Positions 7,684 through 16,684 are shown, counted from the stretch's first letter. The stretch: DNA of 64,000 bases from Rhodopseudomonas sp. P2A-2r (GCF_026015985.1 NZ_CP110389.1:1210001-1274000); one strand, 5' to 3'. Program-made: numbers and translations. The notes: generated by a model from the letters alone, not told the origin.

Positions 7684-9204
7684 ATGGCAAAGCCGGCCGC
7701 CACCCGACCCGCGCATTTCTCGATCTCGCTGTCGGGCAACGATGATCCCGGCATGTTCGGGCGCATGTTTCCCAGCCTGCCGCCGCTGGCGGTCGACGAC
7801 GCCGCGCTACAGGAACTCGCCGACGCGATGCGCGACGCCAATCCTGACGACGCCGCCGGCAACAATACCAAGGTGCCGTCGGGCTTCACCTATCTCGGCC
7901 AGTTCGTCGATCATGATATCACGCTGGATCTCACCTCGTTCGGCGACAAGGAGGCCGATCCCAATGCGGTGGAGAACTTCCGCACCCCGGCGCTCGATCT
8001 CGACAATGTCTACGGCCTCGGACCCGACGGCAGTCGCCAGCTGTATGCGCGCAATCCCGGCGATGCCGACGGCAAGAATCCCGGCCCGAAACTTCTGATC
8101 GGCAAGAACATCAACGTCGCTCTCGGCGGTATCACCGGCGAGCATCGCAACGACCTGCCGCGCAGCCCGGAGGGTTTTGCGCTGATCGGGGATCACCGCA
8201 ACGACGAGAACCTGCTGGTCGCCCAGACTCATCTTGCGATGCTCAAGTTCCACAACAAGGTCTGCGACCTCCTGGTGTCCCAGGGCAAACCGCTCAACAC
8301 CATCTTCACCGAGGCGCGCCAGATCGTGACCTGGCACTATCAATGGATGGTGCTGCATGATTTCGTCGAACGCATCACCGAGAAGGGCATCGTCGCCAAG
8401 ATCCTCGAGCAGGGCCGCCGCTTCTATCGCTTCAAGAAGACGCCGTTCATGCCGGTCGAATTCTCGGCAGCGGCCTATCGGCTCGGCCACAGCATGGTGC
8501 GCGAGGTCTACAGCCACAACCGCATCTTCACGCCCGGCGGCGTGGCGCCGGCCTCGCTGCAGTTGCTGTTCTCCTTCACCGGCCTGTCAGGCGGTATCAT
8601 CGGCGAGCTCGCGCCGAACCCGCCGACCGCACCGACGCCGGTCTCTGCCTTGCCCAGCAACTGGATCATCGACTGGCGCCGCTTCCACGAGGTGCTGGGC
8701 TCCAATCCGGCCGGCGTGCCGCTCAACCCGTCGCGCAGGCTCGATCCGTTCGTGGTGCCGGCGCTGCACACGCTTCCCGGCGGCGGCGGCAGCCTGCCGT
8801 TCCGCAATCTCAAGCGCGGCGTATTGTTGGGTCTGCCGTCCGGGCAGGACATCGCCAAGGCGATGAAGATCAAGAATCCGCTCACTGCGGCCGAGATCGC
8901 CAAGGGACCTGACGGTGCTGTCGCCAAGAAGCACGGCCTGCACGAGCAGACGCCGCTGTGGTACTACATTCTCAAGGAGGCCGAGCAGCGCGGCAATGGC
9001 GAGAAGCTCGGGCCGGTCGGCGCGACGCTGGTGGCCGAGGTGTTCGTCGGCCTCGTCCATGGCGACCATCAGTCCTATCTGTGGCTGAAGGGCAAGAGCT
9101 GGAAGCCGACCCTGCCGTCGAAGACGCCGGGCGACTTCACTATGGCCGATCTGCTGCGCTTCGTCGGCGACATCAGCCCGATCGACAACATCTCGACGGT
9201 CTAG
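7684..9204 (+). CDS. animal-type haem peroxidase (peroxidase-cyclooxygenase superfamily), start uncertain
   Basis: About 506 residues of an An_peroxidase-family haem enzyme. The distal-haem block FTYLGQFVDHDITLD carries His77 and flanking Asp residues. The proximal ligand is His269 in YRLGHSMVREVYSHN. RPS-type C-terminal segments (DFTMADLLRFVGD) complete the domain. There is no signal peptide. The ATG used here lacks a ribosome site. An ATG 31 bases upstream has a strong one (AGGGAG, 7-base spacing) and encodes MATDVNVQPGHGKAGRHPT, which resembles the HG-containing start of this family, but it is in another frame. One extra C in the stretch near 7703-7710 would explain this. The enzyme probably oxidises phenolic or halide substrates with H2O2; the true substrate is unknown. 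Confidence 0.85.
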   Translation: MAKPAATRPAHFSISLSGNDDPGMFGRMFPSLPPLAVDDAALQELADAMRDANPDDAAGNNTKVPSGFTYLGQFVDHDITLDLTSFGDKEADPNAVENFRTPALDLDNVYGLGPDGSRQLYARNPGDADGKNPGPKLLIGKNINVALGGITGEHRNDLPRSPEGFALIGDHRNDENLLVAQTHLAMLKFHNKVCDLLVSQGKPLNTIFTEARQIVTWHYQWMVLHDFVERITEKGIVAKILEQGRRFYRFKKTPFMPVEFSAAAYRLGHSMVREVYSHNRIFTPGGVAPASLQLLFSFTGLSGGIIGELAPNPPTAPTPVSALPSNWIIDWRRFHEVLGSNPAGVPLNPSRRLDPFVVPALHTLPGGGGSLPFRNLKRGVLLGLPSGQDIAKAMKIKNPLTAAEIAKGPDGAVAKKHGLHEQTPLWYYILKEAEQRGNGEKLGPVGATLVAEVFVGLVHGDHQSYLWLKGKSWKPTLPSKTPGDFTMADLLRFVGDISPIDNISTV

Positions 9205-9233
9205 GTCCGGGCGCAATACGCTCCTGATGTGCC

Positions 9234-9265
9234 GCAGCGCCGTTTCCTCGGGGAGGCGGCGCTGC
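9234..9265. terminator. hairpin after the peroxidase gene
   Basis: GCAGCGCCG pairs with CGGCGCTGC around a 14-base loop, 30 bases past the stop codon. There is no T-run, so it may act as a 3' stabiliser or a weak terminator. Confidence 0.45.
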
Positions 9266-9359
9266 CGCCGGTTCGGATGGGGGCTTTCGGATTTGGGCTT
9301 GGCGCAGTCTGCTTTGTTGTCTAAGCCCACGTCATCTTTCACCGACCCGCGAGACCGAC

Positions 9360-9575
9360 ATGCCCAGCAATTCCAAGCCGAAGGACCGGCCCGCCCTCCC
9401 GCTGAAGGGCTACAGCCTGCTGGATTACCAGCCAGATCCCAACGTGGTCGGCATCGCCTTCGATACCGAGCAGGGCCCCTTCATGTTCGTCGCGACCAGG
9501 GAGATCCTTGCAGCACTCGGCGCGGCCTTTACCCAGAAGGCCTCCGAAATGCCGTCGCAGAACCCGGCCAGCTAG
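9360..9575 (+). CDS. small hypothetical protein
   Basis: A 71-residue soluble protein with LLDYQPDPNVVGIAFDTEQGPFMFVATREILAALG-like strand and helix content (residues 20-54). This suggests a single compact alpha/beta fold. No family is recognised. The ATG follows a GCGAGACCGAC spacer with only a weak ribosome site. The gene lies 98 bases upstream of the methyltransferase gene in the same direction. Confidence 0.55.
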   Translation: MPSNSKPKDRPALPLKGYSLLDYQPDPNVVGIAFDTEQGPFMFVATREILAALGAAFTQKASEMPSQNPAS

Positions 9576-9672
9576 AACGGGCGCGAACCGACCTGCCGTC
9601 CCGGGAATCGGGTTGGAGGCGGTGCTGGAATCCCATAGATTGACGGTCCAGTGCTCCACGCAGGCCGTCGCC

Positions 9673-10215
9673 ATGCCCGATGCCCAGTTCACCCTGTTCG
9701 ACACTGCCATCGGCCGTTGCGGCGTCGTCTGGGCGCATCGCGGCATCGCCGCCGTGCAACTGCCGCAGCCCGATGACGCGCAAACCCTGGTTCGCCTCCG
9801 GCAGCGCTATCCCGATATCGCCGAGGCGGCACCGCCCGTCGCGGTGCAGGCGGCCATCGATGGCATGGTCACGCTGCTGGCCGGCAAGGCCACCGACCTG
9901 ACCGCGGTTGCGCTGGATCTCGATGAGGTCCCCGCCTTCAATCGCAATGTCTACAAGATCGCGCGAACCATCCCGCCCGGCCGGACGCTGACCTATGGCG
10001 ACATCGCCAAGAAGCTCGGCGGCGTCGAATTGTCGCGCGAGGTCGGCCAGGCGCTGGGACAGAATCCGTGCCCCATCGTGGTGCCGTGCCACCGGGTGCT
10101 CGCCGCCGGCGACAAGCCCGGCGGATTTTCCGCCAATGGCGGGGTGGTGACCAAGCTGAAGCTGCTGGCCATCGAGGGCGCCTACGTCAATTACACGCCG
10201 TCGCTGTTCGACTGA
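9673..10215 (+). CDS. ogt: methylated-DNA-[protein]-cysteine S-methyltransferase
   Basis: A 180-residue suicide DNA-repair protein that removes O6-alkyl groups from guanine onto its own cysteine. The active-site motif VPCHRVLAAG places Cys139. TYGDIAKKLG and VGQALGQNPCPIVVPCHRV form the typical helix-turn-helix and Asn hinge. The N-terminal ribonuclease-like half is present (residues 1-85). Length is normal for Ogt. I chose the ATG beginning MPDAQFTLFD, as the reading frame upstream is not conserved. Confidence 0.92.
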   Translation: MPDAQFTLFDTAIGRCGVVWAHRGIAAVQLPQPDDAQTLVRLRQRYPDIAEAAPPVAVQAAIDGMVTLLAGKATDLTAVALDLDEVPAFNRNVYKIARTIPPGRTLTYGDIAKKLGGVELSREVGQALGQNPCPIVVPCHRVLAAGDKPGGFSANGGVVTKLKLLAIEGAYVNYTPSLFD

Positions 10216-10230
10216 CCTGCCGCAACTTCG

Positions 10231-11109
10231 TCACGGGTTTGCCGCAACGGCGTCGCAAGAGAATCCGCTGCCTCTGCGACGGATTTTTCCGACCGACGGC
10301 GACGGAAAATGCGCCGTGCAGCACAGCGTCTCGGTATCGCAATAACGCTCGAGGAAATTGCGTCGCGTCGCCGCCGACAGCGCCTGATCGACATCGAACT
10401 TCACCGACATCTCCGGATAGCGCGTCTGGATCGGCGAATGCATCAGGTCGCCGCTGACCACCGCGTCATCACGGCCGCGACCGAAGACGACGGCGACATG
10501 GCCCGGCGTGTGACCGGGCGTCAGCATCAGCCGCACATGGTCGCCGATCTCATGATCGTCGGCCACGATATCGGCGCGATCCGCTTCCACCACCGGCAAC
10601 ACGCTGTCGGCGAACGGCGCCACGGGCGTTGTTGCGTTCTGTGCGGTCCAGTGATCGAACTCGGTCTTGCCGAACACGTAGCGCGCATTGGGAAACGTCG
10701 GCACCCAGCGGCCATCGAGCAGGCGGGTGTTCCAGCCGACGTGGTCGACATGCAGGTGCGTGCACATCACCACGTCGATGTCCTCGACACCAAGTCCCGC
10801 AGCGGCGAGCGCACGCATGTAGGTGTCGTCGGACTTCATGTTCCACGTCGGTCGCGGCCGCGGCTTGTCGTTGCCGATGCAGCTGTCGACCAGGATGGTG
10901 TGGTGCGGTGTTCGCACCACGTAGGACTGGAAACACAGCATTAGCACGTCCTGCGCATCGAGTGCACCGATCGCACGCATCCACGCCCGGTTCTCGTCCA
11001 GTACCTCCGGCGTCAGGCCAGGCAGTAGCTCCAGCGCCGGCAGGAAGGTGGTCTCCTGCTCGATGATGCGGTGAATGGTGATGTCGCCGAGATCGAAGCG
11101 GAGGGCCAT
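10231..11109 (-). CDS. MBL-fold metallo-hydrolase
   Basis: A 292-residue metallo-beta-lactamase-fold hydrolase. The zinc motif CTHLHVDHVGW supplies His118, His120, Asp122 and His123. Further ligands come from TPGHTPGHVAV, the Asp in VSGDLMHSP, and the final His in TAHFPSPSVGKI. It is closely related to the second MBL protein encoded at 12810-13676: both share the block NTRLLDG(R/K)WVPTF and a VDSC/VDTC-IGNDK-type turn. The GST gene lies 15 bp upstream in the same operon. Substrate unknown; lactonase- or thioesterase-like chemistry is possible. Confidence 0.88.
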   Translation of the reverse strand: MALRFDLGDITIHRIIEQETTFLPALELLPGLTPEVLDENRAWMRAIGALDAQDVLMLCFQSYVVRTPHHTILVDSCIGNDKPRPRPTWNMKSDDTYMRALAAAGLGVEDIDVVMCTHLHVDHVGWNTRLLDGRWVPTFPNARYVFGKTEFDHWTAQNATTPVAPFADSVLPVVEADRADIVADDHEIGDHVRLMLTPGHTPGHVAVVFGRGRDDAVVSGDLMHSPIQTRYPEMSVKFDVDQALSAATRRNFLERYCDTETLCCTAHFPSPSVGKIRRRGSGFSCDAVAANP

Positions 11110-11124
11110 ACCGGAGTCTCCCGT

Positions 11125-11742
11125 TTACGCGGCCGGCGGCAGCGACACGCTGACCGACGGCCGCTGCAGCATCTTCTGATGGAAGGCATCGAGCTTCGGA
11201 TAGGCCTTGCGCCAGCCGCAATCCGGAAAGCGGAAATCTGCATAGCCGAGCACGCAGACAAGGCCGATCTGCACGATGTCGAACGGTCCGTCGAGCACGT
11301 CGGGCTTGCCCTCGAACCGTGCCATGCCCTGCCAGGCGCGATTCCAGTGATCGTCGGACCACGCCTGCCACTGCAGGCCCTGCGGCCGCACCATCTTTTC
11401 GTAGCGGCACAGCAGCATCGAATCGAGCATGCCCTGCAGGATCGAATGATTGCTCTTCACCTGCCATCGCGTCGGGCCGGACGCCGGGATCAGCCTGCCG
11501 CCGCCAGCCAGTTCGTCGAGATATTCGACGATGACATAGGAATCGACGATGACATCGCCATTGTCGAGGATTAGCGCCGGCAACTTCTTCACCGGGTTGA
11601 TGTCATGCATGTACTGGTCGTTGGCTTCGCCGGGCACGACTTTTGCCGTGACGAATTCGATCTGGTCGATCAGTCCGAGTTCGATGGCACTGATGCGAAC
11701 CTTGCGCGCAAATGGCGACGCCGGCGAGTAGGTGAGTTTCAT
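11125..11742 (-). CDS. glutathione S-transferase family protein
   Basis: A 205-residue two-domain GST. The thioredoxin-fold N-domain has YSPASPFARKVR (candidate catalytic Ser) and the cis-Pro loop KKLPALILDNGDVIVDSYVIVEYL. The helical C-domain follows from about residue 80. The ATG encoding MKLTYSPASP is preceded by GAAGGATACTTCC, a good ribosome site, so I prefer it to an ATG seven codons upstream. It sits between two MBL hydrolases and a fumarylacetoacetate-hydrolase-family gene. That composition recalls maleylpyruvate/maleylacetoacetate-type aromatic ring degradation (inference). Confidence 0.88.
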   Translation of the reverse strand: MKLTYSPASPFARKVRISAIELGLIDQIEFVTAKVVPGEANDQYMHDINPVKKLPALILDNGDVIVDSYVIVEYLDELAGGGRLIPASGPTRWQVKSNHSILQGMLDSMLLCRYEKMVRPQGLQWQAWSDDHWNRAWQGMARFEGKPDVLDGPFDIVQIGLVCVLGYADFRFPDCGWRKAYPKLDAFHQKMLQRPSVSVSLPPAA

Positions 11743-11770
11743 GGAAGTATCCTTCGATTTCAACAGTTGA

Positions 11771-11903
11771 TGTCGTCATCCTGAGGCGCTCGTCGTGGCG
11801 ACGCATCGCGTCGCGACGACGAGCCTCGAAGGATGCATGTTCAGCGCACGCCACCATCCATCGAGGCGCGCGCAAGGGGCGCGCGCTCCTCAGGATGACG
11901 GGA
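11771..11903. repeat. palindromic intergenic repeat (GTCATCCTGAGG ... CCTCAGGATGAC)
   Basis: The outer 12-bp arms GTCATCCTGAGG and CCTCAGGATGAC are perfect inverted copies about 130 bp apart. Smaller palindromes between them contain GCCTCGAAGGATG. The same vocabulary (CATCCTTCGAGAC, CTCCTCAGGATGA) recurs at 54330-54420. Confidence 0.7.
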
Positions 11904-11914
11904 GTGCAGAACCC

Positions 11915-12757
11915 CTAAGCCGCAACGACCTTCTGCTTCTGCTCGCCCAGCCCTTCGATGCCAAGCGTCATGACGTCGCCGACATTGAGGAACTGCGGCG
12001 GCTTCATGCCCATGCCGACGCCGGGCGGGGTACCGGTGGTGATGATATCGCCCGGGAGCAACGTCATGACCTCGGAGAGATACGACACGATCTTCGGCAC
12101 GTTGAAGATCATGGTCGCCGTCGAGCCGGTCTGGCAGCGCTTGCCGTTGACGTCGAGCCACATGCCGAGCTTGTGAACGTCGCCGACCTCGTCCTTGGTG
12201 ACCATCCACGGACCCAGCGGTCCGAAGGTGTCGTGCGACTTGCCCTTGGTCCACTGGCCGCCGCGCTCGATCTGGAAGAAGCGCTCGGACACGTCGTTGC
12301 AGACGGCATAGCCGGCGACGTAGTTCAGCGCGTCGGCTTCGGTGACGTATTTCGCCTTGGTGCCGATGATGATGGCCAGTTCGACTTCCCAGTCGAGCTT
12401 GGTGGAGCCGCGCGGTTTCTCGACGTCGTCGTTGGGACCGCACAGGCTGTTGTTGGCCTTGATGAAGACGATCGGCTCGCTCGGAATCGCCATACCGGCT
12501 TCCTTGGCGTGGTCCACATAGTTCAGGCCGATGGCGATGAACTTCGGCAGGCCGCCGATCGGCGATCCCATCCGTGGCGATCCATCGACCGCCGGCAGCG
12601 ACGCCGGGTCGAGCGCGGCGATCCTGGCAAGGCTGGCGGGCGACAGTGCCTCGCCGCTGAAATCCGTCACATGGGCAGACAGGTCGCGCAGCTTGCCGGC
12701 CTTGTCGATCAGTCCCGGCTTTTCCTGGCCTGCAGCGCCGTATCTTACGAGTTTCAT
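11915..12757 (-). CDS. fumarylacetoacetate hydrolase family protein
   Basis: A 280-residue FAH-superfamily enzyme (hydrolase, decarboxylase or isomerase of beta-diketo acids). It has FIAIGLNYVDHAKEAG near residue 75 and FIKANNSLCGPNDDV. The metal-binding Glu pair is in LDWEVELAIIIG, and the C-terminal signature is GDIITTGTPPGVGMG. Length matches the short bacterial FAH family. It is in one direction with the two MBL and GST genes. A repeat element separates it from the GST gene downstream. Confidence 0.9.
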   Translation of the reverse strand: MKLVRYGAAGQEKPGLIDKAGKLRDLSAHVTDFSGEALSPASLARIAALDPASLPAVDGSPRMGSPIGGLPKFIAIGLNYVDHAKEAGMAIPSEPIVFIKANNSLCGPNDDVEKPRGSTKLDWEVELAIIIGTKAKYVTEADALNYVAGYAVCNDVSERFFQIERGGQWTKGKSHDTFGPLGPWMVTKDEVGDVHKLGMWLDVNGKRCQTGSTATMIFNVPKIVSYLSEVMTLLPGDIITTGTPPGVGMGMKPPQFLNVGDVMTLGIEGLGEQKQKVVAA

Positions 12758-12809
12758 GGTTTCTCTCCCGGTTACTATTGATCTCTCATGGAACAGTGTG
12801 CGGCGGATT

Positions 12810-13676
12810 TCAACCGCTTACGCGGGTGGCTTCGGAGAAGGCGTCCAGCCTGAAGCCGTCGCCATCGCGTTTGAGGAAGCCGGCGTCAAAGTGGCCGCCG
12901 ATCACCAGCGTCGGGGTGTCGGCGAAGCGCGTGAAAAGAGTGCGCCGGGTGGCCGCGGCGGCGAGCGGATCGCTGTCGACGGTTGACGACCAATCGAGAT
13001 GCGCCATCTGGATGGGATGATGCGCGACATCGCCGGTGAGCAGGGCCTCCTCGCCCTCCGACCGGATATGGACGCTCATATGACCGGGACTGTGGCCCGG
13101 CGTCGGAATGAGGGTGATCTCATCGGATAATTGCCGGTCGCTGGCGACAAGATCGGCGCGGCCGGCATCGACGATAGGCTGCACGGAATCGTTGAATTCC
13201 GGCACATCCTCGTTCGCATTACAGGCCTTCCAGTGAGCATATTCGCGCTCGCCGAACACATAGCGTGCATTGGAAAAGGTCGGCACCCATTTTCCGTCGA
13301 GGAGCCGGGTGTTCCAGCCGACATGGTCCACATGCAGATGGGTGCAGAGCACCATGTCGATGCTGTCAGGCGGAAAGCCCGCCGCAGTCATGTCGTTAAG
13401 GAACGTGGTTTGCAGATTGTTCCAGATCGCCACCTTACGGCCCTGCTTGTCGTTGCCGAGGCAGGTGTCGACCACGATGCGTTGCGAAGGGGTTTCCAGC
13501 ACCAGCGACTGCACCGCCATCTTCAGGCGGCCTTCGTCATTGGCGAAGTGCGGGATCAGCCAGGGCCGCGCCCTGACCTCATCCGGGCCGGCCTGCGGCA
13601 GGATGAAGCGGGTGCCGCCCGTGGTCTCCATCTCGGCGATCTTGGTGATCTTGACCTTGCCCACCGTCCATTGCAT
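12810..13676 (-). CDS. MBL-fold metallo-hydrolase (paralogue of the 10231-11109 gene)
   Basis: A 288-residue zinc hydrolase with CTHLHVDHVGW (His113, His115, Asp117, His118), TPGHSPGHMSVHI, an Asp in LTGDVAHHP and a terminal GGHFDAGF His. It shares the same insertion layout and NTRLLDGKWVPTFSNARYVFG block as the first MBL gene. That points to duplication within one catabolic cluster. It is the first gene of this reverse-strand cluster. Confidence 0.88.
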   Translation of the reverse strand: MQWTVGKVKITKIAEMETTGGTRFILPQAGPDEVRARPWLIPHFANDEGRLKMAVQSLVLETPSQRIVVDTCLGNDKQGRKVAIWNNLQTTFLNDMTAAGFPPDSIDMVLCTHLHVDHVGWNTRLLDGKWVPTFSNARYVFGEREYAHWKACNANEDVPEFNDSVQPIVDAGRADLVASDRQLSDEITLIPTPGHSPGHMSVHIRSEGEEALLTGDVAHHPIQMAHLDWSSTVDSDPLAAAATRRTLFTRFADTPTLVIGGHFDAGFLKRDGDGFRLDAFSEATRVSG

Positions 13677-13797
13677 TCCGTGCGCTTTCCCTGCGTCTTG
13701 GTCTTGTTCGGAAAGATGCTGGTTTTAGATCAATGACGCAATGGATCATCCTAGATGACACTGCGTTTATAACCCAGCGCAACCCGAGGAGCTCGCG

Positions 13798-14211
13798 ATG
13801 CCCGAATTGAACGTTTCCACCGAACAGGTCGGCTTTCTGATCGAGAAAGCGCGGGAGTTCGACGTCAAGGCAGGTGCCTCCGATCCCGATTCCGGCTCCA
13901 ACGGCGCCGATGACAACATGATCGACGTCCTCGACGATGGCGGTGGCGACCCGGTGGTGAAGGAGATCACGAGCTTCATCAACGCCATGAGCGAAGACGA
14001 GCAGATCGATCTGGTCGCCCTGATGCGGCTCGGCCGCGGCGACGGCACCATCGAGGAGTGGGACGATCTGCGCCGCGAAGCAGCGGACGGCGCCAACGGG
14101 CGTACCGCCAGCTATCTGCTCGGCGAGCCCCTGCTCAGCGACTTTCTTGCCGAAGGGCTGAGTGCGTTCGGCGAAACCTGGACCGACGAGCGCACCACGC
14201 CGGTAAGTTGA
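13798..14211 (+). CDS. DUF3775 domain-containing protein
   Basis: A 137-residue acidic protein matching the DUF3775 pattern: VGFLIEKAREFDVK near the N-terminus, VVKEITSFINAMSEDEQIDLVALMRLGRGDG in the middle and a helical end with YLLGEPLLSDFLAEGLS. Its function is unknown. The ATG follows CCGAGGAGCTCGCG, a strong ribosome site. Confidence 0.82.
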   Translation: MPELNVSTEQVGFLIEKAREFDVKAGASDPDSGSNGADDNMIDVLDDGGGDPVVKEITSFINAMSEDEQIDLVALMRLGRGDGTIEEWDDLRREAADGANGRTASYLLGEPLLSDFLAEGLSAFGETWTDERTTPVS

Positions 14212-14238
14212 AAGGCTGACAATCGGCCATGGACAAAA

Positions 14239-14366
14239 CTGTCGTCGCCCGGCTTGACCGGGCGATGCAGTGAACGACAGCTGAAGCGACCATCGCCGAC
14301 ACCTGCGAATACTGGGTCACCCGGTCCTGGCGCGCAATTGCGCGCAGGCCGGGTGACGACAGCAGT
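14239..14366. repeat. intergenic repeat family A, copy 1
   Basis: It begins GTCGTCGCCCGGCTTGACCGG and ends CGGGTGACGAC, with internal ACTGGGTCACCCGG and GCGCGCAATTGCGCGC palindromes. Two more copies with the same ends and the same GGGCGAT(C/G)CAG inner arm lie at 41378-41503 and 46843-46968. Confidence 0.75.
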
Positions 14367-14382
14367 CGCGAGACGGCGAATT

Positions 14383-15165
14383 TTACATGGTGCCGGGGAA
14401 GGCGCCGCCGTCGAGCAGGATGTTCTGGCCGGTGATGAAGCCGGCCTTGGCGCCGCACAGGAAGGCGCAGGCGAGGCCGAATTCCTCGGGGTCGCCGAAG
14501 CGGCCGGCCGGATTTTCATTGGCTCGCTTCTTCAGGATCTCTTCGGCCGTGATACCGGCGACCTTGGCCTGACCGGCGGCGACGCCGGCCATGCGGTCGG
14601 TGGCGAACGGGCCGGGCAGCAAGCCGTTGATTGTGACGTTGTTGCGTACGGTCTTGCGCGACAGGCCGGCGACAAAGCCGGTGAGGCCGCTGCGGGCGCC
14701 GTTGGACAGCCCGAGCACGTCGATCGGCGCCTTCACGGCGGCCGAGGTGATGTTGACGATGCGGCCGAATTTTCGCTCCATCATGCCGTCCACCGTCGCC
14801 TTGATCAGCTCGATCGGCGTCAGCATGTTGGCGTCGATGGCCTTGATCCAGTCGTCGCGGGTCCAGTCACGGAAATCGCCGGGCGGCGGGCCGCCGGCAT
14901 TGTTCACGAGAATATCGATCTGGCCCGCGGCTTTCAGCGCCTGCGCGCGGCCCTCGATCGTGGTGATGTCGCCGACCACTTCCGTGACCTCGACGTCCGG
15001 ATAGCTCTTGCGGATGTCGGCTGCCGTTGCAGCCAGCACGTCGGCGTGGCGTGCAGTGATCGTCACATGCACGCCTTCCGCGGCGAGCGCGATGGCGCAG
15101 GCGCGCCCCAGGCCCTTGCTCGATGCACAGACCAGCGCGCGACGGCCCCTAATTCCAAGATCCAC
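14383..15165 (-). CDS. SDR family oxidoreductase
   Basis: A 260-residue short-chain dehydrogenase/reductase. The cofactor motif is near residue 15 (CASSKGLGRACA, a variant of TGxxxGIG), with NNAGGPPPG and NITSAAVK. The usual YxxxK is replaced by SNGARSGL, so the catalytic Tyr-Lys pair is absent; this matches a known atypical FabG-like subgroup. The start is GTG after ACCGGAGTATCAAC, a good ribosome site. The ending LLDGGAFPGTM is typical of SDRs. Substrate unknown. Confidence 0.82.
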   Translation of the reverse strand: MDLGIRGRRALVCASSKGLGRACAIALAAEGVHVTITARHADVLAATAADIRKSYPDVEVTEVVGDITTIEGRAQALKAAGQIDILVNNAGGPPPGDFRDWTRDDWIKAIDANMLTPIELIKATVDGMMERKFGRIVNITSAAVKAPIDVLGLSNGARSGLTGFVAGLSRKTVRNNVTINGLLPGPFATDRMAGVAAGQAKVAGITAEEILKKRANENPAGRFGDPEEFGLACAFLCGAKAGFITGQNILLDGGAFPGTM

Positions 15166-15288
15166 GTTGATACTCCGGTGTTGGTTCGTTCGATGGCGGG
15201 CGTTATAGCCGGTCCACCCGGGTCTGATAAGAGCGGCGGGCCGTCGGCCGTGCATGGCCGATCATCGCGGGGATCGGGTGCGCAACGC

Positions 15289-15807
15289 CTATGGGCGATA
15301 TTCGCGCTTCCACTTGGCGATGGTCGCGGTCACGTCGGGCGGCAGGGTTTTGAAGCCCTTTTGGCCCAACATCGACAAGACTGGCCGAATTCGCGATCCT
15401 GCCAGATAGGGTGGCTGAACGGCAGCAGGGACCATCTGGTCGAAGATCAGCACCAGCGTCACCGCGATCATCACCACGCGGATCGCGCCCAGCGCAGCGC
15501 CGGCCAGGCGGTCACCGAGGCCGATATGCTGCCCGAAAGTGTCATCGACGGCCATCCGCAGCAGCGATCCCATGACGATACCGCTGACCAGAAAGATGCC
15601 AAAGAGGATGAGCGAATTCTGCGACGCCGAGACCGTGGCGTTGCTGCTGCCGATCTGAGGTCCGATCAGCGACATCACCCAGACGGCGATGGGCATGGCG
15701 ATCAGGTAGCCGAGAATGGTTGCGGCACTACGCAGCAGGCCGGCGCGATAGCCGATGACCGTCACAATCAGCAAGGCGACTATGAAGACGCCATCGAAAC
15801 TGTTCAT
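15289..15807 (-). CDS. CvpA family membrane protein
   Basis: A 172-residue inner-membrane protein with four hydrophobic spans (FIVALLIVTVIGYRAG, ILGYLIAMPIAVWVM, LILFGIFLVSGIVMG and AIRVVMIAVTLVLI). It also has GLGDRLAGAALGAIR, the conserved CvpA loop. CvpA was named for colicin V production; recent work links the family to envelope homeostasis. In many genomes it precedes purF, but here it stands alone, divergent from an SDR gene. Confidence 0.88.
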   Translation of the reverse strand: MNSFDGVFIVALLIVTVIGYRAGLLRSAATILGYLIAMPIAVWVMSLIGPQIGSSNATVSASQNSLILFGIFLVSGIVMGSLLRMAVDDTFGQHIGLGDRLAGAALGAIRVVMIAVTLVLIFDQMVPAAVQPPYLAGSRIRPVLSMLGQKGFKTLPPDVTATIAKWKREYRP

Positions 15808-15921
15808 GGGCGCGCCTGCTGGCTCGGTTATTTCGCTGCGCAGAATTCCGTTGTGGCGCGGACGTTTGCTGCTGTCGCGTTGCCCTGTATCTGTAGGCAA
15901 AGCATTAGAGGGAAACAGCTC

Positions 15922-16684
15922 ATGTCCGGCATATTCGACGTCAGTAAAGAAATTGTCCTTATCACCGGCGCCTCGCAGGGACTGGGCCGGCAATTTGCCC
16001 GGGTTCTGTCCGCCCACGGCGCCGCCGTGGTGCTGGCGGCGCGCCAGACTGCCAAGCTGAAGAGCCTCGAAGACGAGATCCGCGGCAAGGGCGGCCGCGC
16101 CGTAGCGGTGCAGATGGATGTCACCGACCTCTCGTCGATCACGGCGGCCATCGATGATGCCGAAAGGCAGCTCGGGCCGGTCAGCGCGCTGATCAACAAT
16201 GCCGGCATCGCCGTGGAAAAGCCTGCGGTCGACCAAACCGAGGCCGACTGGGATGCGGTGATCGGCGCCAATCTCAAGGGCGCCTATTTCACCGCCACCG
16301 AAATCGCCCGCCGTATGATCGCCCGCCAGCAGGAGGGGAACATCGTCAACATCGCCTCGGTGCTCGGGCTCGGTGTGATGAAATTCCTGTCGCCCTACAC
16401 CATCGCCAAGGCCGGCATCATCCAGGCCACCAAATCCATGGCGCTGGAGCTGGCCGGCAACCGGATCTCGCGTCAACGCGCTGGCGCCTGGTTACATCGA
16501 CACCGAGATGAATCACGATTTCTGGGCGACACCGCCGGGCGAAAAGCTGACCCGGCGAATCCCGCAGCGCCGGATCGGCACCGAATCCGACCTAGACGGC
16601 GCCATCCTGCTGCTGGCCTCCGGCGCGTCGCGCTACATGACCGGCAGCGTGATCACCGTCGATGGCGGGTTTCTGCTGAATTGA
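15922..16684 (+). CDS. SDR family oxidoreductase (FabG-like), frameshifted
   Basis: Residues 1-183 read as a normal SDR: LITGASQGLGRQFA, INNAGIAVEK, NIASVLGLG and the catalytic YTIAKAG. After GNRI the frame is lost. Deleting one base at about 16468-16471 restores NALAPGYIDTEMNHDFW, a TPPGEKLTRRIPQRRIG stretch and the SDR end SVITVDGGFLLN, about 253 residues in total. The ATG follows AGAGGGAAACAGCTC. The single-base insertion is the only defect, so a sequence error is likely. Confidence 0.85.
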
